Part shown: positions 18,820 through 27,446 of the stretch, one piece after another | How positions within the stretch are numbered: the stretch's first letter is position 1 | Layout of the letters: the number at the start of each line of letters is the position of its first letter | Assembly: GCA_025698895.1 (NCBI GenBank) | Contig: JAILWO010000003.1 | Coordinates: forward strand, 558,001-622,000 | Source of the DNA: Rhizobiaceae bacterium | Lineage (GTDB): Bacteria > Pseudomonadota > Alphaproteobacteria > Rhizobiales > Rhizobiaceae | Direction of reading: 5' to 3' | Length of the DNA stretch: 64,000 nt | Made by a program: the position numbers and the translations under genes | Notes under the pieces: generated by a model | Database searches by the model: none | What the model was told of the DNA's origin: nothing | Seen by the model: the letters and a program-made list of their open reading frames with translations, nothing else

Positions 18820-19518
18820 ATGAGCCTTGCAGATACCATCAGGCGCACATTCGTGCCCATCCATCGGGAAGGCTGGCCATTCGTGGCCGGCTTTGCGCTG
18901 GTTTCGCTGCTGCTTCTGCTCTTCTCGCAGTTCCTGTTCTGGATCGGCGCGATCCTGACAGCCTGGTGCGCCTATTTCTTCCGTGATCCGGAACGTGTCA
19001 CCCCGCTTGACGACAGCCTCGTGATTTCGCCGGCCGACGGCATCGTCTCCTCGGTCCATCCGGCCGTGCCGCCTCGGGAGCTCGGCCTCGGCTCGGACGA
19101 GATGATGCGCGTCTCGGTGTTCATGAACGTCTTTTCCTGCCACGTGAACCGCGCGCCGGTGCGCGGGCGGATCGTCCGCGTCGAACATCGGCCCGGACGC
19201 TTTCTCAACGCCGAACTGGATAAGGCCAGCGCCGAGAACGAGCGCAATGGGCTGGTCATCGACAGCCCCGTCGGGCGGCTGGCCGTCGTACAGATCGCGG
19301 GGTTGGTCGCGCGGCGGATCCTCTGTTTCGCCGAGCCCGGCGACGACCTGACCGTCGGCGAACGGTTCGGCCTGATCCGCTTCGGCAGCCGCCTGGACGT
19401 CTACCTGCCCGAAGGAGCGGTCGCGAAGGTCGCGGTCGGGCAGTTGGCCGTGGCGGGCGAGACGATCATCGCTGAGGCGCGCGAGGGCGCCGAAGCCCCG
19501 CGCGTCAAGGTCTCGTGA
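18820..19518 (+). CDS. psd: phosphatidylserine decarboxylase proenzyme
   Basis: 232 aa, the short (archaeal/rhizobial-like) Psd form. It decarboxylates phosphatidylserine to phosphatidylethanolamine at the inner membrane. Two hydrophobic stretches near residues 20-50 anchor it. The self-cleavage site that creates the pyruvoyl cofactor is FGS at 188-190, in the motif LIRFGSR. The earlier [17 protein letters not shown] is a family signature. The stop overlaps the next gene, pssA, by 4 bases, so the two steps of PE synthesis are coupled in translation. Confidence 0.96.
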   Translation: MSLADTIRRTFVPIHREGWPFVAGFALVSLLLLLFSQFLFWIGAILTAWCAYFFRDPERVTPLDDSLVISPADGIVSSVHPAVPPRELGLGSDEMMRVSVFMNVFSCHVNRAPVRGRIVRVEHRPGRFLNAELDKASAENERNGLVIDSPVGRLAVVQIAGLVARRILCFAEPGDDLTVGERFGLIRFGSRLDVYLPEGAVAKVAVGQLAVAGETIIAEAREGAEAPRVKVS

Positions 19519-20351
19519 CGATGTTCGGCGTTTTCCCTCCCTTCGAGCCGCATGGCTCCGGCGGCCCGCGCATCCGCGAAATTCCGCTGCGTATGGTGCT
19601 GCCCAATCTGATCACAATCCTGGCGATCTGCGCCGGCCTGACGGGCGTCCGGCTGGCCTTCGAGCACCGCTTCGAGATGGCGGTGGCGCTGGTGCTGTTC
19701 GCCGCGTTCCTCGATGGCATCGACGGCCGGGCGGCGCGCATGCTGAAGGCCACCTCGAAGTTTGGCGCGCAGATGGATTCGCTGGCCGACATCGTCAATT
19801 TCGGCGTCGCCCCGGGGCTGGTGCTCTACGCCTTTCTGCTCGACCAGGCAGGATCGGCGGGGTGGATCGCCGCGGTTCTGTTCGCCATCGCATGCGGCCT
19901 GAGGCTCGCCCGCTTCAACGTGCTGGAGGAGGATGCCAAGCGGCCGATCTGGCAGACGGAATATTTCGTCGGGGTGCCGGCTCCGGCAGGCGCCGTGCTG
20001 GTCATGCTGCCGGTCTATCTGGGCTTCCTGGGTCTCCAGCCGAGTGTCGCCGCCGCCTGGATCGCGTCCGCCTATACCGTTCTCATCGGTTTTCTTCTGG
20101 TGTCGCGGTTGCCGGTCTGGTCCGCGAAGACCTGGGGACAGCGGGTCAAGCGCGATCTCGTCATTCCGATCCTGCTGGGCGTGGTGTTGTTCGTCCTGCT
20201 GCTTGCATCCTATCCCTGGCACGTGATGGCGGCCGGTGTGATCGCCTATCTGGTCTTCCTGCCGCTTTCGTTCCGCGCCTATGCCAAGCGCATGGAGCGC
20301 GAGGAGGCCAGGGAGCGCGAGGAGGTCAGTTCGCCGGTGGAGAAGGACTGA
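19515..20351 (+). CDS. pssA: CDP-diacylglycerol-serine O-phosphatidyltransferase
   Basis: 278 aa if translation starts at the GTG at 19515 that overlaps the psd stop; an ATG two codons later (19521) is an equal candidate. The CDP-alcohol phosphotransferase motif is present at about 67-90 as DG(ID)GR-AAR, eight residues, G-x3-D-x3-D. Several membrane segments follow. The enzyme makes phosphatidylserine from CDP-diacylglycerol and serine, feeding Psd encoded just upstream. The C-terminus is a charged, Glu/Arg-rich tail after the last membrane helix. Confidence 0.95.
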   Translation: MTMFGVFPPFEPHGSGGPRIREIPLRMVLPNLITILAICAGLTGVRLAFEHRFEMAVALVLFAAFLDGIDGRAARMLKATSKFGAQMDSLADIVNFGVAPGLVLYAFLLDQAGSAGWIAAVLFAIACGLRLARFNVLEEDAKRPIWQTEYFVGVPAPAGAVLVMLPVYLGFLGLQPSVAAAWIASAYTVLIGFLLVSRLPVWSAKTWGQRVKRDLVIPILLGVVLFVLLLASYPWHVMAAGVIAYLVFLPLSFRAYAKRMEREEAREREEVSSPVEKD

Positions 20352-20669
20352 TCAGCACATGCGGGTCAGCCGACTGCCGCCGGATCGGCAGCTCGGTCTC
20401 ACGACAGGGACGTGCTGCTTGGAGGAACGCTGCGCGTTCATGAACCGGTCTTCGGCGCGATCAAGGCGATGCCGCTGCTGTTCGAGAGCCCTGCGCTGGA
20501 TCGCGCGCTGCGTCGAAAGTTCGAGGTCGAGCACGCGTCTGTCGATCGACGGAATCGGCGTGCTGGCGCCCTGCGTGCCGGGTGCATATTGCGCGAGCGC
20601 TGCGAGCGGAGAAAGCGCGACCACCGTGGCGATGCCCGCCGCGACCCCGAGCCGTATCGAGGGGCCCAT
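20352..20669 (-). CDS. small secreted hypothetical protein
   Basis: 105 aa from the ATG at 20669. A signal peptide (hydrophobic run VAAGIATVVALSPLAALA, residues 8-25) precedes a mature part with PIPSIDRRVLDLELS and a charged helical segment rich in Arg and Gln. An in-frame ATG lies 15 codons upstream (20714), but the signal peptide favours the shorter form. Two Cys residues lie near the C-terminus. It is convergent with pssA (stops adjacent). Function unknown. Confidence 0.6.
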   Translation of the reverse strand: MGPSIRLGVAAGIATVVALSPLAALAQYAPGTQGASTPIPSIDRRVLDLELSTQRAIQRRALEQQRHRLDRAEDRFMNAQRSSKQHVPVVRPSCRSGGSRLTRMC

Positions 20670-20784
20670 CGCTTCCTTCCTCCCGTTGTGTTTTGGTGCT
20701 TTCATGGGTTCCATTTAGGAAGGGCCTGCTCGAAATCAAACGACCGGAACCGTTGCCGGCGCGGCGGAGCAAAGGAGTCGACCA

Positions 20785-21285
20785 ATGGATGCCGACACGC
20801 TCAAGCAGTTGCAGGCGCCGATCAAGGCGCGATTGAAGGAAAGCCCGGATGCCGGCCGGATAACCCTGAGCGCCAGCGGATCGATCGGCGAGGGGATTTC
20901 CTGCAAGGTGGAGACCGGTCGCGCGCTCGCGGTTGCGGGCCTGCACCCCGCGACCGGCGGGTCCGGGCAGGAGCTGTGCTCGGGAGACATGCTGCTCGAA
21001 GCGCTGGTCGCCTGCGCCGGCGTCACGCTCAAGGCCGTGGCCACCGCGCTGGAATTCCGACTCGGCGATGCCCGTATCTCTGCTGAAGGCGATATCGACT
21101 TTCGCGGCACACTGGGCGTCGACAAGGAGACGCCGGTCGGCTTTTCCGCGATCCGGCTGACCTTCGATCTCGACACGGACGAGCCGCGCGAGCGCATCGA
21201 TACGCTGCTGAAGCTGACGGAACGCTATTGTGTCGTGTTCCAAACGCTGGCCACGAAACCCGTGCTTTCGACCTTGGCCAGGTGA
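20785..21285 (+). CDS. OsmC family protein
   Basis: 166 aa. OsmC/Ohr proteins reduce organic hydroperoxides with a reactive cysteine pair. The two conserved cysteines are Cys77 (in LVACAGVTLKA) and Cys149 (in TERYCVVFQTL), and the conserved LEALVACAG helix is complete. AGGAG lies upstream of the ATG. Some family members, especially small-molecule-binding ones next to transporters, are not peroxidases. No MarR-type OhrR regulator is adjacent. Confidence 0.9.
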   Translation: MDADTLKQLQAPIKARLKESPDAGRITLSASGSIGEGISCKVETGRALAVAGLHPATGGSGQELCSGDMLLEALVACAGVTLKAVATALEFRLGDARISAEGDIDFRGTLGVDKETPVGFSAIRLTFDLDTDEPRERIDTLLKLTERYCVVFQTLATKPVLSTLAR

Positions 21286-21390
21286 CCGCGTAGAACGGAT
21301 TTTCTTTTCGCGGCCGCGAAACGAGGGTACCGACTTTCCCGTTGAGGGGAGTTGCCGGCTTGCTCCGGTGACCGAGGGACGCCACGATTC

Positions 21391-23166
21391 ATGACGACCG
21401 ACCAGATCCTTTCCTGCACGATCATCGTCGCCATGATGGCGGTGTTCGTCTGGGGTCGTTATCGCTACGATCTCGTGGCGGCGGGGGCACTGCTGGCTGG
21501 CCTGCTGTTCGGACTGGTTCCTTTCGACGAAGCCTTCAGCGGATTTTCCGACGACATCGTCATCATTGTTGGCTCCGCGCTTCTGGTTTCGGCCGGCGTC
21601 GCCCGGTCGGGCATCATGGAAGTGGCCATTCAGCGCTTTGTGCCCGACCTCGCCAATGTGCGTATCCAGATCCTGCTTCTGGTGGTCATCGTCGCCGTGA
21701 TGTCGGCGATCGTGAAGAATATCGGCGCGCTGGCGATCATGATCCCGATCGCGTTCCAGTTCGCCAGGCGCTCGAAAGTCTCGCCCTCGGTCTTCCTCAT
21801 GCCCATGGCCTTCGCGTCCCTTCTGGGCGGACTGATGACGCTCGTGGGCACCTCGCCCAATATCATCGTCTCGCAGATGCGCCAGCAACTCGGCGGCGAG
21901 CCCTTCGGCATGTTCGACTTCACGCCGGTCGGAGCTGGGCTGACCGTGATGGGCTGCATCTTCCTGACATTTTTCTACTGGCTGCTGCCGAAGCGCGAGC
22001 GCGTCGATGCCTCGCTCGACGAGGCTATCGACATCAAGAACTATATGGCCGAGGCGCGCGTCACGGCCGAAAGCACGGCCCTCGGCAAGACGATCTCCGA
22101 TCTTCTGAAATCGACCGAGGGCGCGGCCAGAATCACCTCGCTGCTGCGCTCCGAAGACATGCGCGTCAGCCCTCTGCCGGATGCCGTGCTGAAGGAGGGC
22201 GACATTCTCCTTATCGAGGGAGACCATGAGGCGCTCGAGAAAGTCGTGGCCGGCGGAAAGCTGAAGCTGGCCGAAAGTCGGCCCTTGAAGAAGGAGAAGG
22301 ACGACGGCGACATCGAGACGATCGAAGCGGTCATCGGGGAGCAATCGATTCTGCGCGGACTTTCCGCGCGCCGCCTTGCGCTCTATCACCGTTTCAACGT
22401 CAATCTGCTGGCGCTGTCGCGCAGGGGCGAGCGCATCAAGGATCGGCTCGCCGACACACGCTTTCAGGCCGGCGACGTCATATTGCTGCAGGGCGCGCGA
22501 AACGCCATACCCGAAACGCTCCGCGAACTCGGCCTCCTGCCATTGGCGGCGCGCCCGATACGTCTGGGCAGCGTACGCCAGGGGTTACTGCCGCTTGGAA
22601 TCCTTCTGGTGGCCATGCTTGCCACGGCGACTGGCTATGTGCCGGTGGCGGTCGCCTTCTTCGCCGCCGCGGTTTCCATGGTGGCGATCAAGGCCGTTCC
22701 GATCCGCGAGGTCTATTCCGCGCTGGATGGCCCGATCCTCGTCATGCTGGCTGCGCTGATTCCGGTATCGGAAACGCTGTCGCGAACCGGGGTCACGGAC
22801 ATGATCGGTGCGGGCCTTGCCGACATGGCGTCGGTGATGCCCGCATGGGGCGCGCTCGCGCTGATCATCGTGGCAGCGATGGCCGTCACGCCTTTCCTCA
22901 ACAACGCCGCGACCGTGCTCGTCATGGCACCGGTCGCGGTCGCGTTCGCCAGCGGCCTGGGCTACAGGCCTGAGGCCTTCCTCATGGGCGTGGCGATCGG
23001 GGCAGGATGCGACTTCCTCACCCCCATCGGCCATCAGTCGAACATGCTGGTGCTCGCTCCCGGCGGCTACCGCTTCACCGATTATCCGAGGCTCGGCCTG
23101 CCGCTGTCGATCCTGGTCGTGATCTGCGCGGTGCCGCTCCTGATGATCGTGTGGCCGCTGAACTGA
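21391..23166 (+). CDS. SLC13/DASS-type permease with two RCK-C (TrkA-C) domains
   Basis: 591 aa from the ATG at 21391. About ten membrane helices are split by a cytoplasmic region (about residues 210-385). That region carries two RCK_C domains, each ending in a strand like 'LKEGDILLIEGDHEAL' and 'RFQAGDVILLQGAR'. The first membrane half has the motif SALLVSAGVARSGIMEVA and the second has FLNNAATVLVMAPVA and GCDFLTPIGHQSN, the signature of SLC13 transporters. Substrates in the family are dicarboxylates, citrate or sulfate; this one cannot be assigned. It is convergent with the lectin-like gene. Confidence 0.9.
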   Translation: MTTDQILSCTIIVAMMAVFVWGRYRYDLVAAGALLAGLLFGLVPFDEAFSGFSDDIVIIVGSALLVSAGVARSGIMEVAIQRFVPDLANVRIQILLLVVIVAVMSAIVKNIGALAIMIPIAFQFARRSKVSPSVFLMPMAFASLLGGLMTLVGTSPNIIVSQMRQQLGGEPFGMFDFTPVGAGLTVMGCIFLTFFYWLLPKRERVDASLDEAIDIKNYMAEARVTAESTALGKTISDLLKSTEGAARITSLLRSEDMRVSPLPDAVLKEGDILLIEGDHEALEKVVAGGKLKLAESRPLKKEKDDGDIETIEAVIGEQSILRGLSARRLALYHRFNVNLLALSRRGERIKDRLADTRFQAGDVILLQGARNAIPETLRELGLLPLAARPIRLGSVRQGLLPLGILLVAMLATATGYVPVAVAFFAAAVSMVAIKAVPIREVYSALDGPILVMLAALIPVSETLSRTGVTDMIGAGLADMASVMPAWGALALIIVAAMAVTPFLNNAATVLVMAPVAVAFASGLGYRPEAFLMGVAIGAGCDFLTPIGHQSNMLVLAPGGYRFTDYPRLGLPLSILVVICAVPLLMIVWPLN

Positions 23167-23168
23167 AG

Positions 23169-23789
23169 TCAGTTCGCCGCGAAACAGTAGAACAGGCCGT
23201 CACCGCCCGTGCCTTGCAGAGCTTCCTGGCTGCAGCCTCGCGAGGGATGTGACGAATTCCAGGACTTGGCCGCATCCGAATCGTCGAGGCCCATGCGGTC
23301 ATGGTGCCCGACCATGGCGCTGCCATCGCCGGACGCGGTCCAGTTTTCGCAGGTCGCCTCGTGCGCGGTGCCGTCGGGATTGGATCCGGTGAGGATGTCA
23401 TGGCGGTTGGGGCTGTCGCCGCGTCCGTTGACCGTCTGGCCGTTCTCGTCGAGCGCCGTTTCCTTCGAGATCGCGTTGGCGTCGGAGTGCAGCGACGCGA
23501 CGTCGTCGGCGATCCTGTCGCTATTGGCGTTGTGCCAGGGCCCCGAGCCGATCCGGTCGCGCGCATTCTCCTCGGACGTGGACAGGTAGGCCCGCCAGGT
23601 CTTGCCGGTGACGCCAGCCGCTTCGGCAAGTGCGGTGCAATGCGCGTCGGCGCCTTCAAGCCCGCCGAGGTCCGCGCCGCTGCCAGGCCCGGCGCTGGTA
23701 ACGAAAAAACTCATGGAATTGTCCTGGGCATGCGCGGCGAATGCGATGCCTCCCGCCAGGGCGATTGCGAGCGTGAGACGGCTTTTCAT
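23169..23789 (-). CDS. secreted lectin-like (C-type-lectin-fold) protein
   Basis: 206 aa. A signal peptide (residues 1-21, ending AHA) precedes a mature domain of about 185 residues. Four cysteines (51, 147, 186, 202) and the motifs TWRAYLST, GPWHNA, CENWTAS, VGHHDRMG and WNSSHPSRGCS...GGDGLFYCFA match proteins I know as lectin or endostatin-like C-type-lectin folds in Rhizobiales. Two disulfides are likely. Ligand unknown. Its ribosome-binding site lies in the 3' arm of a 20-bp hairpin (23796-23845), so translation may be regulated. The NCS1 transporter lies 87 bases upstream on the same strand. Confidence 0.8.
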   Translation of the reverse strand: MKSRLTLAIALAGGIAFAAHAQDNSMSFFVTSAGPGSGADLGGLEGADAHCTALAEAAGVTGKTWRAYLSTSEENARDRIGSGPWHNANSDRIADDVASLHSDANAISKETALDENGQTVNGRGDSPNRHDILTGSNPDGTAHEATCENWTASGDGSAMVGHHDRMGLDDSDAAKSWNSSHPSRGCSQEALQGTGGDGLFYCFAAN

Positions 23790-23795
23790 GGCGTT

Positions 23796-23845
23796 CCTCC
23801 CTCGTCAGGCCTCCCGCAATGGCAGGGTAGGCCCGACGAGGGAGG
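23796..23845 (-). promoter_or_regulatory. 20-bp RNA hairpin sequestering the lectin gene Shine-Dalgarno
   Basis: On the minus strand the leader reads CCTCCCTCGTC (from 23845-23835), GGGCCT, A, CCC, a nine-base loop, then GGG, AGGCCT and GACGAGGGAGG (ending at 23796). Eleven, six and three base pairs form, with one G-U and one bulged A. The terminal GGGAGG is the Shine-Dalgarno, six bases before the ATG at 23789. No U-run follows, so it is not a standard terminator. Confidence 0.75.
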
Positions 23846-23876
23846 TAACTCCACTCAATTACGCGTGTAGCCGCGG

Positions 23877-25328
23877 CTATGCTGTCGCGACGACGGGATG
23901 GTTCCTCATCATCGCCACATGCAGGATCGCGCCGAGCGCTGCTCCTATTAGCCAGCCGAAGCCGGCCAGCGCCGAAAGGGCCGGGAGCCAGACGGTCGCG
24001 ATCGAAAACACGGCCGCGATCGCGAAGGCGATCAGCGCCTTCAGGTTCCAGCCGCTGTCGTAGTAGTAGGCGCCACCGGCGTCCGACGAGAACAGCTGCT
24101 GGATGTCGAGGCGCTGCTTGCGCACGAGATAGTAGTCGGCGACCAGTATGCCGTAGAGAGGCGCCAGCACCGCGCCCAGCGTGTCGACGAAGCCGGTGAT
24201 CCCGATCTGGCTGATGAACGACACCCAGAGCGCGCCGATGAAGAAGGCGACGACAGCAGTGATGACGCCGCCCGTTTTGGCCGAAATCTTCGACGGAGCC
24301 AGATTCGCAAGGTCGTATGCGGGTGGGATGAAGTTGGCCACGAGGTTGATGCCGACGGTTGCTGCGAAAAAGGTTGCCGCCGCGACGATCGTCAGCAGCA
24401 GGCTGTCGACTCTCTCCACGATCTCGGCCGGATTCGTCAGTCTCTCGCCGAACACGACCACCGTTCCCGCCGTCACGAACAGTGCGATCAGCGAGAACAC
24501 GGCGATGTTTCCGGGGAGGCCGACGAGATTGCCTAGCCGCATCTGGCCCTCGTCCTTCACGAAGCGCGAGAAGTCGCCGAAATTGATTATGACGGCGGCA
24601 AAGTAGGCGACCATCGTGCCGACGATCGCGATGAAGGCGGTGACCGACGTGCCCTCATAATCGCCGGTGCCGGAGAATATCTCGCCGACCGCGGCCAGCA
24701 GTCCGCCGCCCGCCTGCCACCAGAGCGCGATCATCAGCACGAGCATGACGACATACACCATGGGGCCGGCCCAGTTGAGGAAGCGTGCGATCGTGTCGAT
24801 GCCGCGCATGAACAGGGCCACCTGGAACACGCACACGATGAAATAGGAAAGCCAGCCGATCGCCGTCATGCCGAGGAAAGTGGCGCTGTCGGCGCCGATA
24901 CCGAACAACGAATTGAGCAGCAAGGCCACGGCCGTCGAGGCGAAATAGGTCTGCACGCCGTACCAGAAGATGGCCACGATGCCGCGCACCATCGCTGGGA
25001 AATTCGCCCCGCGCACGCCCATCGCCGCACGGGCCATCACGGGGTAGGGGATTCCGTAGCGCACGCTCGGCCGGCCGGACAGATTGACAAGCACCATCAC
25101 GATGAAGCCGGCCAGGATGATCGCGGCCAGAACCGCCCAGCCGTTGAGGCCGTAGGTCAGGAACAGCGACGCCGCCAGCGTGTAGCCAAACAGGCTTTGA
25201 ACGTCGTTGGCCCAGACATTGAAGATCTCGAACCAGCCCCATTTGCGTTTCCCGGGCGGCAGCGGCGCCAGGTCCTCGTTATAGAGGGTTGGATCGATGG
25301 TGCGGATCTGAAAGTCCTGGTCGCTCAT
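23877..25328 (-). CDS. NCS1 family nucleobase:cation symporter
   Basis: 483 aa with about twelve membrane segments. NCS1 proteins import purines, pyrimidines, allantoin, hydantoins or thiamine with a cation. The motifs NEDLAPLPPGKRKWGWF and FNVWANDVQSLFGYTLAASL mark the family, followed by GRPSVRYGIPYPVMARA and YFASTAVALLLNSLFG in helices 2-4. The ATG at 25328 is preceded by GGGGA. The substrate cannot be assigned, and no catabolic enzymes are adjacent. The gene may be transcribed together with the downstream lectin-like gene. Confidence 0.92.
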   Translation of the reverse strand: MSDQDFQIRTIDPTLYNEDLAPLPPGKRKWGWFEIFNVWANDVQSLFGYTLAASLFLTYGLNGWAVLAAIILAGFIVMVLVNLSGRPSVRYGIPYPVMARAAMGVRGANFPAMVRGIVAIFWYGVQTYFASTAVALLLNSLFGIGADSATFLGMTAIGWLSYFIVCVFQVALFMRGIDTIARFLNWAGPMVYVVMLVLMIALWWQAGGGLLAAVGEIFSGTGDYEGTSVTAFIAIVGTMVAYFAAVIINFGDFSRFVKDEGQMRLGNLVGLPGNIAVFSLIALFVTAGTVVVFGERLTNPAEIVERVDSLLLTIVAAATFFAATVGINLVANFIPPAYDLANLAPSKISAKTGGVITAVVAFFIGALWVSFISQIGITGFVDTLGAVLAPLYGILVADYYLVRKQRLDIQQLFSSDAGGAYYYDSGWNLKALIAFAIAAVFSIATVWLPALSALAGFGWLIGAALGAILHVAMMRNHPVVATA

Positions 25329-25486
25329 TGCCGTCCCCTTTTCGGCGAATATTGCAGTGCAAGGCCTGCGCCTTCGCAACTGCGAAGTCAAACGACTGTT
25401 GATAAGGAATCACAACTAAATTTCGGCAAGCATCGGCGCGGTCCGACTGTTTGTCGACCACCGATTGCCAAGAAAACAAGCAAGGT

Positions 25487-25509
25487 GATTATCGAAAAGT
25501 CAGATAATC
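25487..25509. promoter_or_regulatory. 7-bp inverted repeat upstream of the NCS1 gene (candidate operator)
   Basis: GATTATC (25487-25493) and GATAATC (25503-25509) are perfect inverted copies separated by 9 bases. The pair lies between the NCS1 start (25328) and the SDR stop (25533), in an AT-rich patch. It could bind a regulator, or be part of the 3' structure of the SDR transcript. No regulator gene is adjacent. Confidence 0.4.
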
Positions 25510-25532
25510 GACAGCCAGGGAGGGAACCGAGC

Positions 25533-26279
25533 CTAGGCGGGCCGCCGCCAGGCCGTGAAGCGTTCGCTTTCCACGTTCCAGATCAGTCCGGTCTCCGTGA
25601 GGTCCGGTGACGCGAGCGGCAGGATCTTCGCCGCGACCTCGGAAGGATGCGGTACGTCGTCGGGGTTCTCGCCAGGCATGGCCTGGGCGCGCATGGCCGT
25701 GCGCGCGATGCCGGGATTGACCAGGTTGACCCTGAGAGGTGTGTTCTTGGTCTCGTCGGCCCAGGATCGCGTCATGGCCTCGACCGCGGCCTTGGATGCC
25801 GCGTATGGCCCCCAATAGGCGCGGGCCGAATGGGCCGCGCCGGATGACATGACGACGGCGCGCCCCGCGTCCGACTTCCGCAGCAGCGGGTCGACGGATC
25901 GGATCAGCCGCCAGGTCGACGTCACGTTGATCGTCATGGTGCGCTCGAACACCCTGGCCTCGACATGGGCGAGCGGGGCGATGACGCCGAGCACCCCAGC
26001 ATTGGCCACGAGTATGTCGAGTTTGCCCCAACGTTCGTGGATCGAGCCGCCCAGCCGGTCGATGCCGGCCATGTCGGCCAGGTCGAGCGGCACCAGCGTT
26101 GCCGCGCCGCCGGCCGCCTTGATCTCGTCGTCGAGCTCCTCCAGCCCGCCCACGGTACGCGCCACCGCGATCACATGCGCGCCCGCCGCGGCGATCTGCT
26201 TGGCCAGATGATAGCCAATGCCGCGCGAGGCGCCGGTCACCAGCGCGGTTCGGCCGGAAAGGTCAGGAGCAGCGGTCAT
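25533..26279 (-). CDS. SDR family NAD(P)-dependent oxidoreductase
   Basis: 248 aa from the ATG at 26279. Classical short-chain dehydrogenase features: TGASRGIG (15-22) for the cofactor, NAG (93-95), Ser145/146, and YAASK with Tyr159 and Lys163 as the catalytic pair. The NPGIARTAM segment follows. Substrate unknown. I recall an SDR gene next to purF in many Rhizobiales; here it is separated from purF by DoxX and a secreted hypothetical, so it may have drifted from that block. Confidence 0.93.
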   Translation of the reverse strand: MTAAPDLSGRTALVTGASRGIGYHLAKQIAAAGAHVIAVARTVGGLEELDDEIKAAGGAATLVPLDLADMAGIDRLGGSIHERWGKLDILVANAGVLGVIAPLAHVEARVFERTMTINVTSTWRLIRSVDPLLRKSDAGRAVVMSSGAAHSARAYWGPYAASKAAVEAMTRSWADETKNTPLRVNLVNPGIARTAMRAQAMPGENPDDVPHPSEVAAKILPLASPDLTETGLIWNVESERFTAWRRPA

Positions 26280-26342
26280 GGAAAGCCTCGCAGTGGAACC
26301 TGCGCATGCCATAGACCGGATGCCGGACGAGCGAAACCCTGC

Positions 26343-26852
26343 TCAGGAAGGCGGTCTGAAACTGTCTTCCAGCCGCTCGACCACAGGATCGTATCGCGGC
26401 TTTTCGGCTTCGGGGTAGCTGATGGCGAAGACCGCGTAGCGGGAGCGGTCGGGGCTCATCATCAGCTTTAGATAGAAGACGAGGTCGGCGCCGCGGCCGC
26501 TCTCGAGATCGTAGTAGCCGGAAATCACCAGCCATGAAGCGCCCGAGCGCCGATAGGTGATCTCCCGTATCCATTCCGACCGTTCCAGCGACGCGGCCAC
26601 TTCCGACAGGGGAAGACGGTCGTGGTTCTCCTCGGCATAGACCGAAAGCTGGACCGGACCGGCCGGGTCTCGAAATACCAGCCGCCCGTCCTGCCCGTCC
26701 TCGGGTTCCAGAAGATCGGTCGGGATGTCGATCCTGTAGCCGTATTCGGGGTCGGAGTAGGTCTGCCATTGCGGGGTCTGCGCAGCGACTCCGACGGTGG
26801 TCATGAGCAGGGCCGCGGCGGCGGCGAGCGTGGTGGGCATGGAGGAAATCAT
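26343..26852 (-). CDS. secreted hypothetical protein
   Basis: 169 aa from the ATG at 26852. A signal peptide (residues 1-24, MISSMPTTLAAAAALLMTTV then GVAAQ) precedes a mature domain beginning PQWQTYSDPEYGYRIDIP. This 'x-Y-xD-xx-YGYRIDIP' start is common in exported proteins with a PsbP-like or similar mixed alpha/beta fold, but I do not name a family. The C-terminal half contains LVISGYYDLESGRGADLVFYLK. It lies between the SDR gene and the divergent DoxX gene. Function unknown. Confidence 0.65.
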   Translation of the reverse strand: MISSMPTTLAAAAALLMTTVGVAAQTPQWQTYSDPEYGYRIDIPTDLLEPEDGQDGRLVFRDPAGPVQLSVYAEENHDRLPLSEVAASLERSEWIREITYRRSGASWLVISGYYDLESGRGADLVFYLKLMMSPDRSRYAVFAISYPEAEKPRYDPVVERLEDSFRPPS

Positions 26853-27038
26853 CGGGCTGAAACGCGCCCGGGCGCGAAGGGTTTCACAAGCGTCGTCCGG
26901 CCTTGCTGTCACCGGCGGAGAGGCTTCGCGCGCAAGCCGTGCGATTCTTTCATGGCCGGGTCGGAAACCGGCCGTGACGAACGTTCCTTGGTTGACAGGC
27001 CCCTCCAGGGGCCGCTCGGGATCAGGGGAGATCACAGC

Positions 27039-27437
27039 ATGAGAACGATCGCGATACTTGCCGGCCGGCTGATCTTTGCCGGCGCTTTCGCCATGGCGGC
27101 CTTCTTCAAGTTCACCGGCATGGGCATGACCGCCGAACAGATCGCGGGCGCCGGCTTTCCATTTCCCATGCTGCTGGCCTGGCTGGCCGCGATCTTCGAG
27201 ACGGGTCTCGTCCTGGCCTTCCTGACCGGCGCCTTCTTCACGGAAGCCGCGTTACTGGCGGGGGCCTATGTGATCTTCCTGGCCTTTGCATTTCACGGCC
27301 CGGACAAATGGGAGGCGTGGTACGAGTTCGGCTTCTTCGTCGACCATTTCACGTTTCTGGCCGGCCTGCTCTTCGCGGCCGCCCACGGCCCTGGCGAGCG
27401 CCTCGCGGTGCGTCTGGGCTATCTGGCAAGGACGTGA
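27039..27437 (+). CDS. DoxX family membrane protein
   Basis: 132 aa with four predicted membrane helices. The N-terminal GRLIFAGAFAMAAFFKFTGM and the central FETGLVLAFLTG match the DoxX family. These small membrane proteins are often linked to thiosulfate oxidation or oxidative-stress responses, but the individual role is unknown. GGGGAG lies 10 bases upstream of the ATG. It is divergent from the secreted hypothetical gene and convergent with purF, leaving only 9 bases between the stops. Confidence 0.9.
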   Translation: MRTIAILAGRLIFAGAFAMAAFFKFTGMGMTAEQIAGAGFPFPMLLAWLAAIFETGLVLAFLTGAFFTEAALLAGAYVIFLAFAFHGPDKWEAWYEFGFFVDHFTFLAGLLFAAAHGPGERLAVRLGYLART

Positions 27438-27446
27438 CGTCCCAGA

